Positions 46,540 through 57,134 of a stretch of 64,000 nt of DNA are shown here, piece after piece. A program made the position numbers and the translations under genes. This stretch comes from Metellina segmentata (taxonomy: Eukaryota; Arthropoda; Arachnida; Araneae; Tetragnathidae). Where the stretch lies: NCBI GenBank assembly GCA_947359465.1, contig OX375873.1, positions 134,742,899-134,806,898 on the forward strand, read 5' to 3'. The notes below the pieces were generated by a model. That model did no database searches. It saw nothing but the letters and a program-made list of their open reading frames with translations, and had not been told where the DNA came from. How positions within the stretch are numbered: the stretch's first letter is position 1; every line of letters starts with the position of its first letter.

Positions 46540-46690
46540 TTGATGGTTCGTCTTAAATACGTCATGTCCTTGAAATGACTCACAATTACGTGGTGTTGTT
46601 CTCGGATCTCTCCCATCGGGTTTAATCCCAGACCGTCACCAATAGCGCACTGTGTTGCTCGAGTTTGAAGTTAACTAAATACTTACCTTC
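46540..46690 (+). repeat. SINE 3' half
   Basis: Plus-strand body end (CACAATTACGTGGTGTTGTT, CACCAATAGCGCACTGTG) and TACTTACC tail, followed at 46745-46800 by a piece of the family 5 tail (ATGGCCTTTGCGCCACATAA). Confidence 0.75.
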
Positions 46691-46929
46691 CCTCTTTTTC
46701 CTTTGGCGACATTGTTACTTGATATTATCTTGTGTTCGGAGCAGTTTGGACACATATGGCCTTTGCGCCACATAACCCCCAAACAACCAGCCATTAATGT
46801 AGATAATAATACAATGTATATTTTTCAAACATAAAAACAAAAAACATATTTTGCATCGCCGCATTTATTATTCTTGGTATTATAGACATCCTGTTATTTG
46901 CATAGAACGAAGTGAAAATGTTTCCTTAC

Positions 46930-47080
46930 TTGAAGTAGTGTATATTTTTCCTGCTCACTGAGAAAATGACGTCATCGATAAGGCTTTGGAGGCTGGAGGC
47001 TGATTCTTCGTCTAGGGCGAAGTTTTCTTGTGCAGAAACATCAACATACTGAGAGATGGACGGGTCATTGTACGCAATAT
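46930..47080 (-). CDS. NWD/QUI-1-like NACHT-WD40 protein, exon 2
   Basis: Two bases, 49 codons, two bases. Acceptor TTTCCACAG|AT (47081/47080), donor TTCAA|GTAAGG (46930/46929). With G from exon 1 the first codon is GAT (Asp), and with T from exon 3 the last is AAT (Asn), so phases agree on both sides. It reads IAYNDPSISQYVDVSAQENF then ALDEESASSLQSLIDDVIFS and VSRKNIHYF. Acidic, helix-rich linker between the N-terminal region and NACHT. No catalytic motif. The assignment rests on splice phase, absence of stops and the next exon's match. Confidence 0.87.
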
Positions 47081-47311
47081 CTGTGGAAATATACATGAAT
47101 ACTTGAAAAGCAACAAGTCACTGGAATTTGTTAACAGAAAATAACCGATTCCGTATCTCTCACTATTTTTCTATTCAAGATTAAAATAGCGGAAACTAGT
47201 TTTTTATCCACATGTTTGTATATCGCAAATACGGAATGAAAAATTAAAGTTTGTTACGAACACGAACATCCCAACAAAGCGATCGGGGCATTCAATGCAT
47301 AAGATAGAGAA

Positions 47312-47765
47312 CAACTATTACTACAAAAGCCCGTCCCTTTTTTTTTGACAAAAATCGAAGAAACATTATTTTGCTTACTAAAACTTGCATTGAATCAATA
47401 TAGGATGTGCCGTTTGTTCCATGGCCTATCATCATCTCTCCGGTAACTGCATCATCACGTGCTTATAAAAGTTCTAAAGTTTCTGGCTAAAGAACTAATC
47501 TAGGTGACGAATTATTCCAAACCGCTATGGCACGTGGAATCGTCGACGACAAACTCATCCTACACAACACATATCTTCTTTTGCGTCTGCAAAGAATTAT
47601 TGCCCTTTCGGAAATACAAAAAGCACACGGCGTAAATGCTCCTTATTTTCAGCCTCCCCCCCATTTTCAATTCTTAACAAAATTTTTAAAAAACACAACC
47701 AAATAACACAATTATTTCCCCGAGTACTCGAAGGAATTCCTTCTTCCAAACAACATCAAAACTTG
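47312..47765 (-). mobile_element. mariner-like 3' relic M3
   Basis: Same block as M1 across its length (CTCTCCGGTAACTGCATCAT; ATCTTCTTTTGCGTCTGCAA). It begins 232 bases above the exon 2 acceptor. No intact frame. Confidence 0.6.
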
Positions 47766-47771
47766 ACACGT

Positions 47772-48124
47772 AACGCCACGTGTCCATCTGCGAGCCGAGA
47801 ACCGTTCGCGAGCCTCTAGTTCTCAGGATTTCGAGGGGGTTTAGGTGGTCACGAGCGGTTCGTGAACCGTTCGCGATCGATCCGCTTCCTGTCGATTTTT
47901 TGACGAACGCAAAGGCATTCTCGGTTCAGATTTGGACAGCGTCGTGAGTTTTTCTTTCTGCTCGCGAACCTCCAGGCTCCATCGTCATGACAGAAGGCTG
48001 ACGAGGCGTGACCTCGGCGGTTCCTTCCTTTTCCACGGATCGCTAGAAGTGCGTGGTGAAAATAATTTCTACGAACAGTTCGCGAGCAAATCGTGAACGA
48101 TTCGGCTCGCAAATGTATACGCAC
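47772..48124. mobile_element. Unclassified foldback MITE rich in TTCGCGAA-like words
   Basis: Left TGTCCATCTGCGAGCCGAG with GAACCGTTCGCGAG is inverted at 48080-48124 (CGAACAGTTCGCGAGC; GGCTCGCAAATGTATACGCA). Other GTTCGCGA words lie inside. The minus-strand frame 48241-47849 simply crosses it and is not a gene. Confidence 0.7.
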
Positions 48125-48619
48125 CATAAGAAGTCTCTTCTGTTTTGCAATGCAATGCCAAATAGAGAAAATTTTTTGCATCAACTCAATAACAACCACT
48201 ACTTTTAAAGCACACCCGTGTGCACACACACACACACACATTAGTATTCGGGAAGAAGTAGTTTGAATGTGTACGAAATAGAAACGTCAACATAAATCTC
48301 ACTTTCCATAAGGCACACATAATACGGATTGATTTATCTGGTCCAATAACAATGCTAGTCAATGAATTCTCGAACCGAACAGTTCTGAATAACTACACAA
48401 ATTCTGTAATCCACGAATCCTTCAAGAATTCTTGTTTTCGACGAGATACTTCATCCATCTACATAAATATGACTTGCTATTTTAATGGGGAGACCTCGCT
48501 GACATAATACTGCTCTGTTACTTCAAAATAAATTGGCCCTTGTGACCACAGCTAGTTTTTACACAATAGTCTGGCCTCAACAGGGCAGTTTTTGAAGCGA
48601 AGATAAACCAACAGGTGGT
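48125..48619. other. Intron, nothing recognised
   Basis: A short (CA)n run at 48222-48240. Weak F-type words (CGACGAGATACTTCATCC) near 48438. Confidence 0.35.
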
Positions 48620-48834
48620 TTTAACCTCGAATTGGTTTCGATGAGGTATTTCGTCCATCAAGATTTCATCAATTTTGACATTGTGTGACGAGATAACTCT
48701 TCATCAATATACTGTCATTATATTGATGATGTCAGTTTTATTTTTTCTGACGAGATCTATCATCCATCAGAATCTGGTCAGTTTTGTTAATCACGAAATA
48801 CCCAGTCGAAACAACGATATTAGGAGAGTTGAAA
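48620..48834. repeat. piggyBac-like MITE (F5)
   Basis: TTAACCTCGAATTGGTTTCG at the left, GTCGAAACAACGATATTAGG at the right; internal CATCAGAATCTGGTCAGTTTT. Diverged copy. Confidence 0.6.
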
Positions 48835-49025
48835 AATTTGTGCGCTTCAAGAGGATGGACATTCTTGTGAAAAGGGTCGGACGGTGTGCCTATGTATTTC
48901 CAGCGTATTGATGATTATATTCTGATTCAGCACATCCACAGATTCAGATGATGGTCAGAAATATATTTGACACATATTTTAAGTCCAACCAGATCCGATT
49001 TTTGATACGCTGGAAAGATTAAGGC

Positions 49026-49526
49026 CCGGGAGCAGAAAGTGCTTAAAACTGCGACGTACGTCACAGAACAAAGTCTTTGCAGAACTATTTTTCCTTAATT
49101 TTATCAAAAGTTTGGACGTTTTTTTTTAAATCATAAGTTACGATGTTCTGCAGCTGCAAAACGCGTTCTTTGCCACACCTTTTTTTCTTCTGTAGCTACG
49201 GAACAACCTCCCTACACTGCCCCAAATTACCTCAAACACTTTATACATAACACATTCTCAATGTCAATGACAAAATACTTTAACTTCATAAGTTAGTGAA
49301 AGAAATTTCAAATTCTGAAAGTATGCCTTGGTTTTCAATAAAGTAAGTTAATTCGGATGTGTGTGCTTGATTATAAATATGCAATACTTATTTAGCCGAT
49401 AATTGTGTTTTTCGTCTGTTTTTTTTATTTTACTGCAGTTTTCAAAATTCTTACAAAATATCCGTAGAACAATTGCAATTGCTCGGAGTTGTGTTGCAGA
49501 ACACTGGAATATAATTTTGAACCTAG
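49026..49526. repeat. Dispersed repeat copy E2
   Basis: GGAGCAGAAAGTGCTTAAAA, then TGCGACGTACGTCACAG (palindrome with one change), ending ACACTGGAATATAATTTTG. It lacks the 46-bp insert of E1. Confidence 0.78.
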
Positions 49527-50023
49527 GGATTAAGGTATATGTACTGACATTACTGATTGAAGTAGTCTGAGCAGGTGCACAAATTCTCAGTTTGTTGCTC
49601 TGGCTTTTAAGTATGAAATTAATGGTTCAATCAATAATTCACATTATTATTTTATTTGAGGAAATAATATCTGTATTTTTAGTACTATCTTGTCCACATT
49701 GGTTATGAAGTTAAACTAAAAGTTTAAATCACCTAGAAACAAATTTGCCCCGAAGGTATTAAATTCCGAAATCAATCCAATGAAGCAGTCTTTAACAGTT
49801 TGTTAAAAACTACCTCATTAAGCACTTGGTTAGTTTGACAATCTTATTTCATAGAGTTTGTTAATTTTTATAAAAGTAACTAATGTTGAAGCATTTACAT
49901 CGTATGCAATAATAAATATAGCTTAACACGTTATAGCTGCCAATCTCGCGCCAGCGTGTGATGTGGCGTCAACGTTAAAGAGCTTATCACGCGCCAGCGC
50001 ATAGTGTCACAATTGGTAGTCAC
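49527..50023. other. Intron, nothing recognised
   Basis: Two CGCGCCAGCG-like words at 49946-50000; nothing else. Confidence 0.35.
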
Positions 50024-50474
50024 GAGCCGCGGTAGCTCAGGCAGTAGAGCGTCGGGTGCGCATCAGAAGGGTTGTGGGTTCTGTCCTCGGCGGAGCCTGC
50101 AGTTCTGATGATTGCGAGATCGGCGCTTCGACCTGGCTAAAGACCGTCGTGTTCACTTATGGTGACTGGGGCACGTTAAATAGGTCGTGGTCACAAAGTC
50201 CCCCATGTTTCCATACCAAATCAATACCTCTGGGGGTACTTGATCAGGGGGTTATCGGCCTCTGATTGGGATCTAAATTACGATATGTGTGAGTGAATGG
50301 ATGTATGAAAGGGACCTTCCTGTAAAACGGATGTGTCATGTATGTCGAGCAAAGTCGGACTTCCTCCCAATGGGGCTCAATAACGTGGAAGGCGCACCCC
50401 CTCGCCTCTTGCCGTCTTCGACGGGCCTGGTACTCCTCTGGTCTGCCTGTGTAGGCATGAGAAACAACAACAAC
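50024..50474 (+). repeat. SINE family 4, tRNA-like head, ~450 bp
   Basis: Head GAGCCGCGGTAGCTCAGGCA and GTAGAGCG, with a damaged B-box (GTGGGTTCTGTCC). The body includes GGTACTTGATCAGGGGGTTA and GGGATCTAAATTACGATATG, with an (AAC)n tail. The frame 50289-50666 overlaps it and is not a gene. Confidence 0.78.
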
Positions 50475-50804
50475 ATAGCTAGTCGCTCGTGTGGGAAGAG
50501 CTGCACCTCAACATTTATTCTCCGCTTCAGTTGGTGTTGTACGTCAGGTGTTGGCGTGTCTAATAAGCCTCTAACAGATGATGACATTGCAAATTTGTTG
50601 GCTGAGCTTTCATCAATCTATTCTGGTATCGGCGCACTTTTCAATCAGATTTGTTATGAAAAGTAAGTCGGCTTCTTGGAAAATCCCATTTCTACGGCGG
50701 AGCAATAACTATCAACACATCATAACGTGACCGGAGGGGCAAATGTATTAAAACTGAGTAAATGCAACTAATTCAGTATGATATATTGATTCATATTTTT
50801 TCAG

Positions 50805-51105
50805 ACCATGGTAACCTAGTTTGAAGAATCTGCTGCAGGAGGGTTACGAGTTTGAAACTCGATCTAACCTAAGACCCTCGGGTATGAGGGGCTGGTGCAC
50901 GTTAAATCTGCCATGGCCTCAAATGTCCCCACGTTGGCATGGTGGGGAAGTTTGGAAAGTAACGTGCCAACTCAGGTGTTGGCCTCGTCATCTGACAGTG
51001 GTTCAAAAAGACGAGTAGTCCTCGGATCTTTCCATTCGTGAATAATACTAGAATGTTGCCAATAGCCTGTGTGTTTTCCAGTGCGTCGTTAATTTTCATA
51101 CCCAC
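50805..51105 (+). repeat. SINE family 2 copy
   Basis: Head with GGAGGGTTACGAGTTTGAAA, body GCACGTTAAATCTGCCATGG, tail CATACCCACCTAC. Confidence 0.85.
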
Positions 51106-51282
51106 CTACATGACAAAGATCCGGTATTTCGCTTTCATTTTCTTTCCAATGTTAATTTTTATAAATAAATATATTTGTGAGAATAGTCACTTCCATTCCT
51201 TTCAAATGGTATTATTTCGATAACTAATGTATAAACACAAAAATTCGAATAATTTAGGGTTTACAAGGATTATTCATGTTTA

Positions 51283-51455
51283 GGCCCGGTTCACATGCGG
51301 CGTTTCAACGCGCGTATGACGAGGCTAGCAAGGTTCCGTCGTTAAATTATGTTTATTTATTTCTCTAATTCAAGTATCTATCTTTGTGACCTTGAACAGC
51401 GGGACCCTGATAGCCTCGCCAACGCGCGTATTACGCGCCTCATGTGAACAAGGCC
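51283..51455. mobile_element. Harbinger-like short MITE
   Basis: Ends GGCCCGGTTCACATGCGGCG and CGCCTCATGTGAACAAGGCC, inverted, flanked by TTA and TAA. 173 bp; same short type as 62004-62177. Confidence 0.82.
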
Positions 51456-52128
51456 TAACGTTTCACACGAAGGATATCGATCTCTCAGACCGGTCAGAAG
51501 GCGACAGAACTTTTATAGGAACCATAGGAGCACTTCACAAGAGAAGACTCGCAGGAGATCGGTATGAGAGACGAAAAAATAGTAACCGAGGTAGTTCAGT
51601 CGCCGGCGACTTTTTTTGTCGTGTTTTATTTTATTCGAGAAACAAAACAAAAGAGCTTTCATATTCTCTAGTACAAGTTTATATCTTCGCGATCGTTAAA
51701 GATAGAGTAAAAATTTCAACGGATTTGAAATCTACGTAAAATTTCACACCAGTTGGATACCTTAAATGTGATTCTCTTAAAAAAATAACATTTCTACTGT
51801 AACTTTTATATTTACGTCAAATGCGGCTAAATTCTTATTGCGAAAATATAAAATTTGCAATTGCAATTTATTTATTTAAAGAAAATAACATTCAAGGTAT
51901 AGATCTGGTGTAAAATTTTCCGCAGATTTCAAGTTCGTTGAAATTTTCAATCTATCTTTAACGATGCCGATTTTACATAAAATAACTAAACAATTCCAGT
52001 CAAAAATGTTTTTTGCTTATCTTCGCTCGAATCGTTTGTGCACAGGAAATGAATCTGTAAACATTTCCTGGTGACTATCTCATTCGACCGGTCTGAGAGA
52101 TCGATCTCCTTCGTGTAACGGCGCCCTT
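51456..52128. mobile_element. Foldback element with TTCACACGAAGGA ends
   Basis: Left CACACGAAGG and CGATCTCTCAGACCGGTC (51466-51501) is inverted at 52085-52117 (GACCGGTCTGAGAGATCG, CCTTCGTGT). Both arms also hold the AAAGATAGAGTAAAAATTTC module (51701-51745 and inverted 51905-51965). It directly abuts the preceding MITE. Non-coding. Confidence 0.75.
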
Positions 52129-52129
52129 A

Positions 52130-52774
52130 GGGAACGATCCCTTCTGATATTCCTAATTATCCAAATTCTAAAAAAGGCCTAATGTTTTTATTATCTTGTA
52201 TTCCATTTGATTAAGCCATCGTTTGGACGAACATTAGTTACCTCGTTATTAAACATAAACATTATTTCTAGTCATGGCAGATGTAAAATGTGATGATCCG
52301 TTCACTTTTCATGGACCAGTATCAACAGATGGAATGGAAGTATAAATTATAAAAAAGTTTATTGAATACGTCGCGAACGAATGCTAAATATTCCGACATC
52401 GATGCAGCGTCGGCGACATGAGAAATGTTTGGATTTCACGAGGAGAGTAATAAAACCGAATTTCGCGAGACGAGTGAAATAATTAGCAATATTTTGGATT
52501 TTTTCCCTGTTAATTAGGAGTAGAAGTTCGCCTCTGTACTGGATCACGTTCTTTTTTTATGAACGGTACTATAATAAGTATTACGATATTTCATCAGACG
52601 ACGTTACGTCTCGATAGCTGAGGGTTATTTTAATTTCTAGTTGCAGGCTAAACAGTTACGGTTTCCGAACTTGGAAAGAGAGGCAGTCATAAAATAATTT
52701 TTCTTCGCTTGTGCAATGTTCTTTTAAGGGCACTGATTCTTATGAATATTTTCTTTTTTTAAGTTGGGATTTTT
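52130..52774. other. Intron, nothing recognised
   Basis: No exon or element ends. Confidence 0.35.
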
Positions 52775-52858
52775 CCCTTTTGGGATTGATACCTGACCGT
52801 CATCAATAGCTCTATGTGTAGCTCCAATGTGACATTGAATAGAATACAAACATACCTA
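52775..52858 (+). repeat. SINE tail fragment
   Basis: TTTTGGGATTGATACCTGAC to ACATACCTA. Confidence 0.65.
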
Positions 52859-52867
52859 ATAAAAAAT

Positions 52868-53165
52868 GAGGGACACGGTAGCCCGCTCGGAAGAGTAACA
52901 AGGTTTGCGAGTTCGAATCCAACCTAAGACAGTCGTGTAAAAAAGGAGCTGTCCACGTTAAATCTGCCGTGGCCTCAAATGTCCTAACGTTGGCGTGGTG
53001 TGGAATTTGGAGAGTGGAGTGTCAGCTCAGGTGTGACCTTGTCATCTGACCGTGATATGAAATAGTGTGGTTAGTCCTTGTAAGTTTCCCTTCGGGTTTG
53101 ATCCAGGACTGTCGCCAATTAGCTGTTATGTTGCTCCAGTGCAACGTTAATTAGAGTACCTACCT
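52868..53165 (+). repeat. SINE family 2, near full-length
   Basis: Head ACGGTAGCCCGCTCGGAAGA, B-box GAGTTCGAATCC, body, tail GAGTACCTACCTAT. Confidence 0.9.
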
Positions 53166-53572
53166 ATATGAAACTGATATCTTAGTACCAGTAAAACACC
53201 ATTCTCACTCAGAAACGATATATTTCCCTAACGCATGCGGCACAGAAATAAACTTTATTTGTTTTGGAATGGCAACAGCGAATATGAACAATATAAACGA
53301 CCATTACTGGATGTTAGGGTTTCATGGCGGAAGGTTCGACCATCACGGGATTTACTGTCAATCTGTGTTGTTTACATAGATGAAGCTTGACTCGAGCTAG
53401 GGAACTGCATAATAATGCTAGAACTGCTCTGAATAGCTCACCAATGCAATTCTACAGCAGTCTGATTACAGAAATCTTAAAGCTAGACATTAGTACAGAA
53501 TAGAAAATATGAGCGAAAGTAGATTTAGCCACGAAAAATGGTGAATCACCTTTGGTAATAGTTGTTTGTTTG
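53166..53572. other. Intron, nothing recognised
   Basis: No features identified. Confidence 0.35.
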
Positions 53573-54050
53573 CCGGGGAGCAGAAAATGCTTAAAACTGA
53601 GACCTACGTCGCAGAACAACGTCTTTGCAGAAAATTTTTTCCTTAATTTTATCAAAAGTTTGGCCAATTGCATTTCAATCATAAGTTAGACTGTTCTGCA
53701 CTGCAAAGCGTGCTCCTTGCCACACTTTTTTTTAGCTACGAAACAACCTCCCTACAACGCCCAAATTAGCACAAACACTTTATAAATAACAATCTTCTAT
53801 GCCAATGACAAAATATTTAACTTCAAAACTTACCGGACCCCCCCCCCATAATTGCAAATTCTGAAAATATGCCTTGGTTTCAAATAAAGTAAATTAATTA
53901 ATTTTTATGTTTTATTATAAATGTGTAATATCTATTGAGCCGATAATTGTGTTTTACGTCTGTTTTTGATTTGACTGCAGTTTTCAAAATTCGGACAAAT
54001 GAACACTGAATATAATTCTGCAGAACACTGAATATAATTATGCACCTGGG
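53573..54050. repeat. Dispersed repeat copy E3
   Basis: CCGGGGAGCAGAAAATGCTT; central palindrome eroded (GAGACCTACGTCGCAG). The end GAACACTGAATATAATTCTG is duplicated (54000-54040). A run of nine C lies at 53839-53847. Confidence 0.75.
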
Positions 54051-56082
54051 GTTGTTTGGATATTTAAGCTGTAAGGGGCAATACTTTGCCAAGATGTGCC
54101 AAACACAAGACAGACAGCACAATGACGGAGGAAGGAAGAGCAGAAGGGTAAGCGAGAGTGTGTGAAATTGTGGAAAAGTGGAAAAATCATGCTGGTACCT
54201 CAGGGTTTAAAGGAATGTGATAAATTTAAAATAGACGTCCAGAATATAATTGCGGTAACACTACTGAAATGTGATTTTTTCCAAGTGTATTGTTGGAAAT
54301 AAGAATCAACCATTAAAATAAAAGAAATTCTGTTATATACTTTTGGATATTATTCTATTCCTTTCATTTATATGTATGAAACCGATTCATATGGATGTAC
54401 TAGATGCTATAATCACTATAAATGGATTGATATAAGACATTTAATATGAGTAACGACACTAGCACCAATAGATTTAAGCAATTAAGAAAGTTAAACGCAA
54501 ATGATATACGCCCGGACTGCTAGTTTAATACTTAACTTGATTGGGTTTGGTTTCATTTCAGAAATAATATGTAGCTCGTTCTGCTTTTATAACATCAATT
54601 ACAATAATTGTTACTCGTGGAACATAACAGAATAACCGAACGCTTAACCAAAAGACTTAATTTATCGCTTTACGATAATTAATTTTGTTTGCCACACAAG
54701 TTTAAATTAGACCGCTCAACTGATGGAACTAATAATACAAGCACGGTGCGTAGACTTCTAAGATATTCGTTCACGTAATGGATTTGTTGAAAAGAAAATC
54801 CTACTATTTTCTCTGGATTTACGTTAGCAAATCACACACATAAATTATGCTGGAGCAAAATCTGTCGTTGGACTTAGTTTACCTAGAAAAAATATTTCCA
54901 TTTAAAAATGAGAGGCAGTGACAGGCGCAATTATTGGGGAGCGTACAATAGAGGATTTGCTGACAAATAATGTCTGTCCAATTGCATACCCTCCTTTAAG
55001 AAAAGATAGAATAAAAATAGCCCTCTACTAAATCAAATTCCTCGAGATTTGAATATATATTGGAATTTTCTGAAAATGGTTTTTATTTTTATTTTATAAC
55101 CTCCAACAATGGGGTCGTAGCTAAAGACTGATCTGCAGAAACCCTCTCCCTCGATGATAAACCTAGCGCTACGAAGTTGTTCAGGGGATGAACTTATATT
55201 TAAATCTACTTCCTCTGGCAGGGAAAATCTTATTTGACAAGAGATTGTATTGAGAAGATGTACCCTATCAAACAAAGGAAATTGAGTCTATGTGCTGAAT
55301 TCCCTATTGGATTTATAAGTTTATCCCTTCTACACCGAGACTTTTCAATACGTTTGTCGTTTAATGCTTTTAACGTGAAATAATTAATGCAGGAAACTAC
55401 TCTTATATGATGTGACAGTGTGATTTAAAATTAGGCCTAGATTTTCGAATGATTTAAGTTACTTGAGAGATCATAGTTCTATAGTTGTCTAATGGCGTTC
55501 CTGTAAAATATGAAGAATAACCTGATATGAAAATCTGACAAACATATCTAAAATAAAATCTAATATAAAATGTTCTGAAAAATATTGCAGAATAGTTTAA
55601 ACGTTTCAAATTTATGATCGGGTGTATTTTCGAACTTTCCCCGCTTAGTATGTGTAAGGGAATAACCCAAAATGTAAGATCTTAAATTGTTACACCATGT
55701 ATCGAAGATTTCAAGGAATCTTAGTTCATTAGAAAGAAAATATTTTCAGTGTGTTTCTGATATTCATCAATGTATAATTTTTCAGTGGGGCAGTGTAGAC
55801 CCTGTATTAATGTAATTACAAGATGACGTGGTGTTCTCCTTAGATCGACCATCTCCAAATGCCCATTGTGTTAATCCTCATCGACGTTAGTTTAACTACT
55901 TACCGCGTCTTGTATGGTTTGGATAATATATTTTTTATTCTCTCGTTGTTTACTTGTCTGTGGAGAATCAATTATCAAATAAAATAAATAAAACTAATCC
56001 AAGAATCTTTCACGTAATTTTCCTAGACGAAATGTGCAACTCTACGAATGTCGAGAAACACATTCCAGTCACCAAAAATTGG
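54051..56082. other. Intron, mostly unrecognised
   Basis: A SINE-tail-like scrap at 55825-55905 (CCCATTGTGTTAATCC, ACTTACCGC). No exon. The minus-strand frame 55275-55033 has no family match that I recognise. Confidence 0.35.
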
Positions 56083-56178
56083 TAATATCTTGATATAACG
56101 AGGTATTTCATCTTAGCAAAATTGGTCAGATATATTGAACTACGAGATGTCTTGTCGAAACCATTAGGATGAGTAACG
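56083..56178. repeat. piggyBac-like MITE fragment (F6)
   Basis: GATATAACGAGGTATTTCAT ... GTCGAAACCATTAGGATG: right-end portion only. Confidence 0.5.
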
Positions 56179-56236
56179 TTAAGTCAATCTCGTAAGCCAA
56201 ATAATGCAAGAGTAGAATTTTAGAATTTCCGTCACT

Positions 56237-56530
56237 TGTGGGCCGCGGTTGGAAGAGTAAAACATTAGCAACCGGAAAGGTTGCTAGTTCGAAACTAGGT
56301 CCAACCTAAACCGTCGTGTACACGGGGCTAGTGCATATTAAATCTGTCGTGGTCTCATATTCTTACGTTGGAATAGTGTGGTAGTTTTGAGAGCGGGGTG
56401 GAAGCTCAGATGAGGACCTCGTTATCTGACCATGGTTCAAAATTACGAGGTGTTGTCCTCGGATTTTTGCTTTTGGGATTAATCCTAGCTAATAGTTCGT
56501 TCTGTTGGTCCAGCGAGACTTCAATTAACT
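56237..56530 (+). repeat. SINE family 2, near full-length
   Basis: Head GGGCCGCGGTTGGAAGAGTA, GGTTGCTAGTTCGAAACTAG, body with TTCAAAATTACGAGGTGTTG, degraded tail. Confidence 0.87.
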
Positions 56531-56552
56531 TTTTGACTACGACTTTTATATG

Positions 56553-57113
56553 CACTACCCTGAAATAATGGAAAAGATGTGACGGTATAAGGGAAATAAT
56601 CTATGTTTAAAATTGTGATGGTTCCTCACGCGCTGCAATTAGACTAGCAACCCTTCTGGGTATATTTTCAATAAGATTTCGATACACAACTATGGGTATT
56701 TGTGTCCATTACTGCTGCAAAAATGTCGCCAGCTCAGCTGTAGATTTCTGAAGTGGTTCCCTGTTCCGTAAGCGTCGCTCTAACTCGTCCCACAAATGTT
56801 CTATGAGGTTTAGATCGGGACTATGAGCAGGCGAAGGAAGACGTTTTGCATCCATATCTGGATACCACTGCTTGACAGAGGCTGCAACATGATATGGAAC
56901 GTTGTCGTACTGGAAGAAACGTTCATCCATTGCATAAAATTGCCAGAGTGTAGGAAGAACCTGATTGTCCAAAATATTCATGTTGGCGTCGGCGTTCAAT
57001 TGACCAGGAAAAACATGCAAAGGTCCTAGGCCATACCACGAAAAAGACCCCAAAACGAGTAGTCGGATTTTATGCTAATCCGCTGGCGTCCGGTCCATTA
57101 TTGTTGAGTAGTG
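56553..57113 (-). mobile_element. Tc1-like family A, deleted copy A4
   Basis: Ends CACTACCCTGAAATAATGG and inverted GTCCATTATTGTTGAGTAGTG. The minus-strand frame 57053-56709 has FFQYDNVPYH (altered DDNAPSH) and SPDLNLIEHLWDELERRL. Same N-terminal deletion as the other copies. Confidence 0.87.
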
Positions 57114-57134
57114 TATAACTAGAGCGATTCTTAT

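Noticed and set aside
47849..48241. 130-codon minus-strand open frame
   Set aside because: It crosses a foldback MITE with inverted ends and a CA repeat.
50024..50098. Possible functional tRNA gene
   Set aside because: The T-loop is damaged (GTTCTGTCC) and the segment is the head of a longer SINE.
50289..50666. 125-codon plus-strand open frame
   Set aside because: Most of it overlies the family 4 SINE; no domain is recognisable.
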